Shown here: positions 8,005-14,862 of the stretch, one piece after another
How positions within the stretch are numbered: the stretch's first letter is position 1
How the letters are laid out: each line of letters starts with the position of its first letter
From: an uncultured Sphingomonadales bacterium
GTDB lineage: Bacteria; Pseudomonadota; Alphaproteobacteria; Sphingomonadales; Sphingomonadaceae
Assembly (NCBI GenBank): GCA_903832325.1
Contig: CAILBC010000027.1
Span: 372,001-436,000 of the forward strand
Reading direction: 5' to 3'
Length of the DNA stretch: 64,000 nucleotides
Program-made: the position numbers and the translations under genes
Notes under the pieces: generated by a model
The model's input: the letters and a program-made list of their open reading frames with translations, nothing else
What the model was told of the DNA's origin: nothing
Database searches by the model: none

Positions 8005-9489
8005 TCAGACCGCCGCCGCCAGGCTGGCCGCGCTCGCCCACCAGCCGTGCACTTGCGGGCGCAGGCGGTGCGGCATGGTCACCGTGGCGACCGGCCCCGC
8101 GCCCGGATTGCCGGCAGCAATGATCCAGCATTCGTGCACAAAGGCATCGGGCCCGCGCTGGTGGTCAACCATGGTCACCAGCCAGCCTTCGTGCCCCGGT
8201 TCGGACGAAGGCACATGCACCGGCTCGTTGAAGCAACTGCCCATCGGCAAGACCAGCGCCTGCGGCGGTGCGCCGGTGAAATCCAGCCGCAGCAGCACGT
8301 CGAACATCGCCCCCACCGGACCGCCTGGCACCGGGGGGCCGCGCCGTTCGGGGTTCATCGTCAGCATCCAGCCATGGCTTTGCCGCCGCCCCTGGACGCT
8401 GGCCGGGATCACCGGAAAATCACCCGGCGGGCCGATCACGGTTTCGTGCACGGTATCGGCCTGGCCCGCGGGATCTACCGTCCAGCGCGCCAGCCGGCCA
8501 TTCAGATCGGGCTGGGCAATATCGATGCCCGATGCTTCGCGGATAAACGGAAAAGCGTTGGAATCCGACAGGCACTGGTCAAAATGGATCAGGCCATCGG
8601 CGTCTTCGAATGCGTTCATCATGTGGTAGCACGACACGCCTTTGGGCCCGCGAAACCAGCGGATATCCGACACATCGCCATCGCGGCGCATCACCCCCAG
8701 CCAGCTGTCGAGGTCCTGATGATGCACCCAGTGATCACCGCCCGCCTGCAGCCGGGCGAGATCGGCCGTGGTGGGATAGATCGGAAACAGCACGTAATTT
8801 TCGGTGATCGCGAAATCGTGCATCATCGCGCAATAGGGTGCTTCAAACCATTGTTCGCGCGCCAGATTGCCCTGGGCATCGATCACGATGAAGGCCACCG
8901 TGGTGCTGGCCAGCCCGGCCGCCTCATAGCCAAAGGCAAACATTTCGCCGCTCGCCGGATCGATCCGCACATGCGCGGTAAACGTGTCTGACCGCAGCGC
9001 GCCGCCAAAATCAACCTGCCCCAGCGTTTCCAGCGTGGCCGGATCGACGCGATAGGGGCGCCCGTCTTCCTTGGTCATCAGCAGGCGCCCGGCGTGCCAC
9101 ACCGGGGTGGTGTTGGCGACCGTGCGGCCAACACCGGCGGCTTCGGGCCGGTCGGTAAATGGATTGCGATATTTGCCGAACAGCCCGCGCCCGGCGGCGA
9201 CTTCCGCCAGGTGCCGCGCGGTGCCGACATAGCGGATGGCGGTCGAAACTTTGCCATTTTCGAACCGCACCGCCGAAATCATGCCGTCGGCCGACAGGAT
9301 CGCGCCGGCATCGTCGACAAACGGCGGGAACGCCGGATCGGGCACCGCGCGAAAGAACGTGCCGGACACATCGGCGGGTATCGTCCCCGTTACGGCCAGG
9401 TCCTCCACCGCATATTCGGCGCGTTGCGGAGTGTTGAGCCCGATATAATTCGGGTTCTGCGGGAAGGCGCCCGGATCTGCTTCGGCCAT
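8005..9489 (-). CDS. Carotenoid cleavage oxygenase family protein (lignostilbene dioxygenase-like)
   Basis: 494 residues, the usual length for retinal-pigment-epithelium-65/lignostilbene-dioxygenase type enzymes, which cleave a conjugated double bond with a four-histidine non-haem iron. The expected His segments are present in order: TAHVRIDPASGEMFAFGYE, MMHDFAITENYVLFP, VHVPSSEP and, at the end, LRPQVHGWW. N-terminal DVSGTFFRAVPDPAFPP and ADGMISAVRF are family-typical. AGGAGAGG precedes ATG 9489. With a LigM-like demethylase nearby, a lignin-derived stilbene or phenylpropanoid is a reasonable substrate, but carotenoid-like substrates are equally allowed by sequence. Confidence 0.8.
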   Translation of the reverse strand: MAEADPGAFPQNPNYIGLNTPQRAEYAVEDLAVTGTIPADVSGTFFRAVPDPAFPPFVDDAGAILSADGMISAVRFENGKVSTAIRYVGTARHLAEVAAGRGLFGKYRNPFTDRPEAAGVGRTVANTTPVWHAGRLLMTKEDGRPYRVDPATLETLGQVDFGGALRSDTFTAHVRIDPASGEMFAFGYEAAGLASTTVAFIVIDAQGNLAREQWFEAPYCAMMHDFAITENYVLFPIYPTTADLARLQAGGDHWVHHQDLDSWLGVMRRDGDVSDIRWFRGPKGVSCYHMMNAFEDADGLIHFDQCLSDSNAFPFIREASGIDIAQPDLNGRLARWTVDPAGQADTVHETVIGPPGDFPVIPASVQGRRQSHGWMLTMNPERRGPPVPGGPVGAMFDVLLRLDFTGAPPQALVLPMGSCFNEPVHVPSSEPGHEGWLVTMVDHQRGPDAFVHECWIIAAGNPGAGPVATVTMPHRLRPQVHGWWASAASLAAAV

Positions 9490-9543
9490 GTGTCCTCTCC
9501 TTGCGCGCAATCGCGCAGCGAAACTGCGCGTGGCCGCTATTTA

Positions 9544-9555
9544 TAACATATGTTA
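9544..9555. promoter_or_regulatory. Palindrome TAACATATGTTA in the carotenoid-oxygenase promoter
   Basis: A perfect 12-bp palindrome 55 bp upstream of the carotenoid-oxygenase start, overlapping AT-rich sequence that could be a -10 box (TTATAAAT on the minus strand). Its form resembles MarR-family operators, and a MarR gene is at the left window edge. The link is a guess. Confidence 0.45.
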
Positions 9556-9602
9556 CCTTGATCGGGCATTTGGCGCGTCATTGCAAGGGGCTTTGCACCG
9601 GT

Positions 9603-10388
9603 TCAATCGTGCCACAGCGCGATGCAGCGCATTTCGATGCTGGCGCGCGGCGTGCAGCCGGCCGGCGCCGCGGGGTTATCAAACGCGACATGCGGCACGG
9701 CCATCCCGGTAACCGAACTGCTGCTTTGAAAGATCAGCACTTCATCGCGCGACAGATCGGCAAACCAGTGCCAGCGGTGCGCGGGATTGGCGGCAAGCAC
9801 CCAGCTGGCAAAGCGCCATTCGGGCCCGCCCGGCGGGTCGAAAATGGCATCGGCCTCCATCCGGTCGGCCGGATCGACGCTGGTCATGTCGCACAGCGCC
9901 AGCGACACGTCCTGCGGCGCGCCCGAAAATGCGCGCCACACGTTGTAATGGGCATAGCGGCGCACGGACTGCCCTTCGGGAACGGTGCTTGCGGCGAATT
10001 GGGCCGAGGTTTCGGCAGTGGCATCGATATGGGCAAAGCGCGCGGGGTGCGAATTGTCGCGGCTGCCGGCCATGCCCGAAGCCTCGCTGAAGCGGACGAT
10101 GCCCGGTGCGGTCACGATCACCGCGTCTGCCCCGGTGGCCTGCCGCACCAGCGTGACGATTTCATCGGGATAGACCGCGGCCACCGCCGCACGATCGGTG
10201 AAATCGGCCACTGCGCTGGCATGGGGCAGGCAGGCAAACCCTTCGCGATCCAGCCCCGGCGCGGCGCTGCGGCCATCGACCAGCGGCATCGTGCGCGGAT
10301 CGAGCGGCACCTGGTCGCGCGCGTGGTCATTGGCGTAATAACAGGGCCGCGCTTCGCTGCGCGCGACATAGGCGATCGTTGCGTCCAC
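9603..10388 (-). CDS. CmcJ/NvfI-family oxidoreductase, copy 2
   Basis: 261 residues homologous in layout to the product of 5385-6254: RRYAHYNVWRAFSGAPQDVSLALCDMTS matches the copy-1 middle block, and AHRWHWFADLSRDEVLIFQSS matches the copy-1 HRWWYFPDM block. I chose GTG 10388 because upstream codons run into the end of the preceding hydroxylase gene, and GAGGATC lies about eight bases before this GTG. The reading frame stays open further upstream but there looks like the shadow of the other gene. It sits 74 bp after the hydroxylase-like gene on the same strand. Confidence 0.65.
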   Translation of the reverse strand: MDATIAYVARSEARPCYYANDHARDQVPLDPRTMPLVDGRSAAPGLDREGFACLPHASAVADFTDRAAVAAVYPDEIVTLVRQATGADAVIVTAPGIVRFSEASGMAGSRDNSHPARFAHIDATAETSAQFAASTVPEGQSVRRYAHYNVWRAFSGAPQDVSLALCDMTSVDPADRMEADAIFDPPGGPEWRFASWVLAANPAHRWHWFADLSRDEVLIFQSSSSVTGMAVPHVAFDNPAAPAGCTPRASIEMRCIALWHD

Positions 10389-10461
10389 CGGTGTGATCCT
10401 CGTGCCAAATCCCGGCGCAAACCTGCCGCGTGCGGGTGCGCTTGTCGAGGTGGATCGGCGT

Positions 10462-11421
10462 TCAGCGCTGAACCATGTCCACCTGCGCCATGACCAGGTG
10501 ATCGAGCACGCGTTTTTCCAGGACCAGCGCCGCGCTGGCGCCATTGGTGCGCATGACGAGGCCCTGCGCCAGCGGCGGCACATTGCGGCGCACCGCCTGG
10601 GCCAGCGCGGCAAATTCCGCGCGCGCCTGTCCGCCGGTGCCGTGCAGCGCGCAAAGCTGGCGCCAATCCTGGACAAAGCTGTCGAGCAGCATGCCAAACC
10701 GTGCCACCGCGGCGCGCGCCTCGGCGCTGTCGGTGCCGGCGGTCAATTCGTTGCGCAGATCATCCACCAGCAATTGCACTTCGGCAGCGGGCATCACCGG
10801 GGTGCGCTGGTCGCATTCGGTCAGCAGGCGCGGGCGCGCGGCCGGGTCGAACGGCACTGTGGGCCATTGCGCGCGCGGCGGCGGCGGGCTTAGCGCGAAA
10901 TGCCAGAACGCGGCGGTGCCGGTGGTATCGGCCACCAGATGGATGCGATCGGCCGGGGCGCCGTTTTCGACATGGTGCTTGCGCCAGTTATCAAAAATCC
11001 ACGCTTCGCCCGCGGCCATGTGCACGGTTTGCCCATCGCAGTGAAAGCGCACTTCGGGCCGGGTAAACACCGGAATGTGCAGTCGCACGCGCGTGTGCCA
11101 CAGATGGTTGATATCGGCATGCGGCGGCACGCCCACCCCCGGGGCCAGGCGCATCAGCCGTGATCGGCTCCACACCACGCCAAACCCGGCGAGAACCTGG
11201 GTGAGATAGGGCATCGCTTCAAGCCAGCGGGTGGGCCGCATCTGGCCATGGTGTGCATCGGTTTCGGCGCCATCGACCGTGATCAACCGCGCCGCGCTGT
11301 TGCCCGGCACGCCATCGGGATGCGGCGCCCAGGCTTCTGGTGGCAGCGCGGCCACTTCGGCCTGCAGCCGCGCCACGTCGAACAGCACCGGCAAGTGATA
11401 AAACGGGCGGGGCAGGCGCAT
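10462..11421 (-). CDS. Aspartyl/asparaginyl beta-hydroxylase-like protein (long form)
   Basis: 319 residues. The first 170 form an Asp/Asn beta-hydroxylase (2-oxoglutarate/Fe(II)) domain: the H-x-D pair is HAD at 101-103, followed by TRVRLHIPVFT, and the distal His lies in NWRKHHVEN (149 or 150). The C-terminal half is helical and shows no known motif. ATG 11421 lies five bases before the preceding sulfotransferase stop, so they are coupled. Acts on a protein or peptide side chain in characterised relatives; the target is unknown. Usually found beside TonB receptors in sphingomonads and Caulobacter, as here. Confidence 0.75.
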   Translation of the reverse strand: MRLPRPFYHLPVLFDVARLQAEVAALPPEAWAPHPDGVPGNSAARLITVDGAETDAHHGQMRPTRWLEAMPYLTQVLAGFGVVWSRSRLMRLAPGVGVPPHADINHLWHTRVRLHIPVFTRPEVRFHCDGQTVHMAAGEAWIFDNWRKHHVENGAPADRIHLVADTTGTAAFWHFALSPPPPRAQWPTVPFDPAARPRLLTECDQRTPVMPAAEVQLLVDDLRNELTAGTDSAEARAAVARFGMLLDSFVQDWRQLCALHGTGGQARAEFAALAQAVRRNVPPLAQGLVMRTNGASAALVLEKRVLDHLVMAQVDMVQR

Positions 11422-11425
11422 CGGG

Positions 11426-13372
11426 TCAGATCCTGTCGGCGGGTCGATAGGCGGTGAGCGCGGGGCCGAGCGCATCGCGCAAAGGGCCAAGCCACGGGGC
11501 ATAGTGCTGCCACTGGGTCAGGCTTTCGCGCCCGATCGGCCGGCGCACTTGTTCGGAACTGGGCGTGCGCACGCTGCGCCGGGTTTCGTGAAAGCGCAAG
11601 CAGCCCGGATCGAACGCCAGCCCGCAATGCGCCAGAATGCGGCGCACCGCATCGTCCAGATCGTCCACCACATCTTCGTAATGCAGCGTCAGCACGCGCC
11701 CCGGCAGCACCGCATGCCAATGGGCCATCATCGCCAGATAGGCGCGATAGTGCCGCGCCATGTCCGCGATATCATAGGTGAATTCCTGGTTTGTGGTGCC
11801 AAACAGCTGCTTCAGATTGCTGAAGCAGCAGGCCATCGGTTCGCGCCGCACATCGATGATCACCGATTGGGGCAGAATGCGGTCGATCAGGCCGATGTGC
11901 CACACGTTGTTGGGCATCTTGTCGACAAAGCGCGGGCGGCCGAGCGGGCGATAGACGCGCGTTTCGGCCAGATAGCGCGCGCCCAGTGCCCGCGCCTGCG
12001 CGCCCGGCAGGCGCAGCAGCACCTCGGGGTGCAGCGGCACATCGCTGGCCGGGTCGGCGCCGCCCAGTTCGCGCGCATAAAGCCCGATTTCGGTCAATTC
12101 CTGCGTGCCTTCGACCTGGGGGTGCGAAGCGAGGATCTGTTCGACCAGTGTCGACCCCGATCGCGGCAAGCCAACCAGGAAGATCGGCGCCCGATCCTCC
12201 ACACCGTCCCCGCGCCGCGTGGCCAGCGCCGGCGCGGTGAAGGTTTTGCGCAGGCGCTCCACGCCGGCCCCGGTGCCTTGCGCATCGTGGCGCGCGGCGG
12301 CGCGGCGGCGCGCATTGCCTTGCGCATAATGCTGCCACGATGCGGCAAAATCGCCGCGGTCTTCCAGCGCCTTGCCCAGCGCGAAATCGAGATAGATCCG
12401 GTCGGCATCGGGCAAGCCTGATTGCGCCAGCAGGCGCCGCATCTGTGCCAGATCCGCATCCGCCAGGCGCACGGTTTTCAGATTGGCGAGGCTGAACCAG
12501 GCCACGGCAAAATCGGGCCGCGCCGCCAGCGCCGCGCGATAATCGGCAATTGCCTCGTCCAGCCGGCCCACGGTTTTCAGCGCATTGCCGCGCCACAGCC
12601 GGAAATCGGCAACTTCGCCGGGGCTTTCGCACGGTTCGGCCAGCAGGGTGGCATAAAGATCGATCACCACCTCGAAATCGCCGAGCGCGATGCAGGCCGC
12701 GCCCAGTGCCTTGCGCCAATCGCGGTTGGTGGAATCGTGCCGCAGCAGCGTTTCAGCCTCTTGCCGGGCGCGCGCCGGGCGTTGCGCGTGGAGCAGCAGC
12801 ATGGCGAGATCAAACCGCGCCGCGTGATAATCCGGCGCCAGCGCCAGCGCGGCGGTCAGCAGCGCTTCGGCCTCGGCGCGGTCGCCCGCTTCGCTGCGCA
12901 GCCGCGCCAGCAGGTGGATCGCGCCGACATTGCGCGGGTCCTGGCGCAGATAATCGCGGATCACCGGCTCTGCCTGTGCGCCGTCGCCATCGGCATGCAG
13001 GCTGTTGGCCACGACCAGCTCGATCGGCAGCGCCTGCAACGCGGCCAGCTTTTGCGCAGCGGCCTGCGCGCGCGCAGTGTCACCCAGCATGCGATAGATC
13101 TGTGCCAGAATGTCCCAGGCGGCGGGCAGAAAGGGATTGCGCCGCAATGCCTCGTGCAGCGCGGCCAGCGCCGCCGGGCTGTCGCGCCGCAGGATATGGC
13201 AATGGCCGCGTTCGTGATGCAGCCGGCTGAAATCGGGATAATCGGCCGCCAGACTGGCCAGCACGGCCAGCGCCTCGGCAATGCGGCCGGCCGCGCGCAA
13301 ATCTTTCGCCTGCTGCAACCGCGCTTCGCGCCGGCCAAATGTGTCCCCATCAGGGGGATGTGAAAGGATCAC
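11426..13372 (-). CDS. TPR-repeat sulfotransferase
   Basis: 648 residues: about 350 residues of tetratricopeptide helices (repeating A/G-L pairs, for example LDEAIADYRAALAARPDFAVAWFSLANLK near 271-299) followed by a sulfotransferase domain. The 5'-phosphosulfate loop is FLVGLPRSGSTLVEQIL (residues 398-414, PRSGST at 403-408), then VDKMPNN and IIDVRREPMACCFSNL (3'-phosphate region), and YEDVVDDLDD. Such proteins use PAPS to sulfate a protein or other acceptor, the TPR part giving partner recognition. Overlaps the upstream hydroxylase by four bases and is followed five bases later by the long hydroxylase. Confidence 0.85.
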   Translation of the reverse strand: MILSHPPDGDTFGRREARLQQAKDLRAAGRIAEALAVLASLAADYPDFSRLHHERGHCHILRRDSPAALAALHEALRRNPFLPAAWDILAQIYRMLGDTARAQAAAQKLAALQALPIELVVANSLHADGDGAQAEPVIRDYLRQDPRNVGAIHLLARLRSEAGDRAEAEALLTAALALAPDYHAARFDLAMLLLHAQRPARARQEAETLLRHDSTNRDWRKALGAACIALGDFEVVIDLYATLLAEPCESPGEVADFRLWRGNALKTVGRLDEAIADYRAALAARPDFAVAWFSLANLKTVRLADADLAQMRRLLAQSGLPDADRIYLDFALGKALEDRGDFAASWQHYAQGNARRRAAARHDAQGTGAGVERLRKTFTAPALATRRGDGVEDRAPIFLVGLPRSGSTLVEQILASHPQVEGTQELTEIGLYARELGGADPASDVPLHPEVLLRLPGAQARALGARYLAETRVYRPLGRPRFVDKMPNNVWHIGLIDRILPQSVIIDVRREPMACCFSNLKQLFGTTNQEFTYDIADMARHYRAYLAMMAHWHAVLPGRVLTLHYEDVVDDLDDAVRRILAHCGLAFDPGCLRFHETRRSVRTPSSEQVRRPIGRESLTQWQHYAPWLGPLRDALGPALTAYRPADRI

Positions 13373-14028
13373 GGGCGCGCCCGCTGGCCCGCATTGTGCA
13401 AAAACGGCTCCAGCCAGGCCGGATCGGGCTGATCGGGATCATAATATTCGAAAATCAGGTGAATGCGGGGGGCATCGCCGGTGTTGCGCACCCAGTGCGG
13501 GCCCAGATTGTCCACTTCCACCGCCTGGCCCACTGCAAAATGGTGCTCGGCACCGCCGAAATGGCACACCACACCGGGATTGGTCACCAGCGGCACGTGG
13601 ATCTTGTGCGGCCATTTTGCCGCCGGGTTGGCATCGATATGCGGGTGGATGATCCCGCCCGGGGGCATGCTGGCCAGCATCACCCGCGGAAACACTCCGC
13701 GCGCATAGCCATAATCGCGCACCGCCGCATCCATCACCGGCGCCAGCAGCGCGCGCCATTCGGGCCACAGCGCGCGATCATGCGACCGGCGCCAATCGAG
13801 CGGGCTGTCGATGAAGCGGAACACGATGTGGCGCGTTTCATCCAGCACGTCGAACTTGTTGGGCTTGGCGGCGTTTTCGCGGTCCCACACCGCATCGGAA
13901 GTTGCCGCCACCGCCGCTGCCAGCGCCGCCACAGCCGCCGCCAGCGCCTCCACGTCGATCTGCCCCAGCGCGCGGATCGCGGTGGTCTTGCGCGGATTGC
14001 GGGCAGGGGCGAACGGCGGGGAATTCAT
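13369..14028 (-). CDS. Aspartyl/asparaginyl beta-hydroxylase-like protein (short form)
   Basis: 219 residues, nearly all one Asp/Asn hydroxylase domain. The H-x-D motif is HID at 130-132 in GGIIHPHIDAN, followed by WPHKIHVPLVTNPGV, and the distal iron His is in NLGPHWVRN (His178). An N-terminal Ala-rich stretch (residues 25-43) is probably helical. The gene overlaps both neighbours by four bases, so it is part of one tightly coupled four-gene operon with two sulfotransferases and the longer hydroxylase. Confidence 0.8.
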   Translation of the reverse strand: MNSPPFAPARNPRKTTAIRALGQIDVEALAAAVAALAAAVAATSDAVWDRENAAKPNKFDVLDETRHIVFRFIDSPLDWRRSHDRALWPEWRALLAPVMDAAVRDYGYARGVFPRVMLASMPPGGIIHPHIDANPAAKWPHKIHVPLVTNPGVVCHFGGAEHHFAVGQAVEVDNLGPHWVRNTGDAPRIHLIFEYYDPDQPDPAWLEPFLHNAGQRARP

Positions 14029-14663
14029 CGCTGGCCTTCGAACGTATAGCCAAACAGGTTGAGATCGATCGCATAGCGCGCCGCCACGCCCTCGGCCAGT
14101 TCGCGGTCGTAATAATCGCGATAATCGCGGTGGCTGGTGCCGTTCACCCGATCGAGCGCGCGCGCGGGAATGCCGATGCGCGCGCAGATCGCATCGTACG
14201 ATCCCTGCATGTCTTCCACCCGGCCGATCGCGTCGGTCAGCAGGGTATGGCCATCGTCATCCACCAGCAGCGCGGCCTGCGGCTGGAACAGCACGTGCCC
14301 TTCGGGCGGATCGCGGAACAGGAAATGGCGCATGACATCGCGCGGCGCCTTTTGAAACACATCGCCCCCGCGCAGCATGAACGCGCAATAGGATACGAAG
14401 CGGTCGAACGGATTGCGCACAAAGGCAAATTTCACATAAGCAGCAAAGGCTTCGTCGCCCAGGCAGGGCCGCACCTGGCGCAGTGAAAGATGGCCATGCT
14501 GGATCGCCGCGAGATCGGCCCAGGGAAAGCGCCGGTTCACGAACAGCCCGACTTGTTCCAGATCTTCCTCGCCCATCTGTTCGCGCAGCGCCTGGCGCAC
14601 CGCATGGGTGCCGGTTTTGGGCACGGCGGCAAAGATGAAGCGGTGGCGGTGCGAAACGATCAT
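14025..14663 (-). CDS. Sulfotransferase family protein
   Basis: 212 residues. N-terminal HRFIFAAVPKTGTHAVRQAL holds the 5'-phosphosulfate loop (PKTGTH, 15-20); FAFVRNPFDRFVSYCAFML is the 3'-phosphate motif typical of the sulfotransferase-2 (carbohydrate/chondroitin) group; VEDMQGSYDAICARIGI and HRDYRDYYDRE are family-like C-terminal blocks. First gene of the four-gene operon; its ATG is only 30 bases beyond an intrinsic terminator that would end the TonB-receptor transcript, suggesting partial readthrough or a separate promoter overlapping the terminator. Confidence 0.8.
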   Translation of the reverse strand: MIVSHRHRFIFAAVPKTGTHAVRQALREQMGEEDLEQVGLFVNRRFPWADLAAIQHGHLSLRQVRPCLGDEAFAAYVKFAFVRNPFDRFVSYCAFMLRGGDVFQKAPRDVMRHFLFRDPPEGHVLFQPQAALLVDDDGHTLLTDAIGRVEDMQGSYDAICARIGIPARALDRVNGTSHRDYRDYYDRELAEGVAARYAIDLNLFGYTFEGQR

Positions 14664-14692
14664 GCAAGGTCCATCCTATCCGCCCGCAAACC

Positions 14693-14725
14693 AAAAAAGC
14701 ACCCCCCTCTGCCCGAGGGGGGTGC
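14693..14725 (-). terminator. Rho-independent terminator/attenuator between TonB receptor and sulfotransferase operon
   Basis: On the minus strand an 11-bp perfect G+C-rich stem (GCACCCCCCTC with GAGGGGGGTGC, 5-nt loop) is followed directly by six T residues (A run at 14693-14698 on the plus strand). A textbook intrinsic terminator located 30 bases before the sulfotransferase start. Confidence 0.85.
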
Positions 14726-14731
14726 ATCATT

Positions 14732-14797
14732 GCGCTTTGAGCGAGATGACTTTGTTGAAGCAAGCTTCAAAAAAGTCATCAGCAACGCTCAAAGCGC
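14732..14797. repeat. Large nested hairpin
   Basis: A 66-nt interrupted inverted repeat: outer 12-bp stem (14732-14743 with 14786-14797), middle 9-bp stem GATGACTTT / AAAGTCATC (14745-14753 with 14772-14780), and inner stem TTGAAG / CTTCAA around a CAAG tetraloop. Lies just upstream (in transcription order) of the terminator and could fold as a regulatory leader or as an mRNA 3' stabiliser. Confidence 0.7.
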
Positions 14798-14811
14798 CGC
14801 GCGGGCTTATC

Positions 14812-14846
14812 GCCTGATGACATGATTCAGTATCATGTCATCAGGC
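14812..14846. repeat. 15-bp perfect hairpin downstream of the TonB receptor
   Basis: GCCTGATGACATGAT (14812-14826) pairs perfectly with ATCATGTCATCAGGC (14832-14846) around a 5-nt loop, 16 bases beyond the receptor stop codon. No T-tract, so probably mRNA-stabilising or part of the three-hairpin array with 14693-14797. Confidence 0.75.
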
Positions 14847-14862
14847 TCTAAAACGTGCTTTT

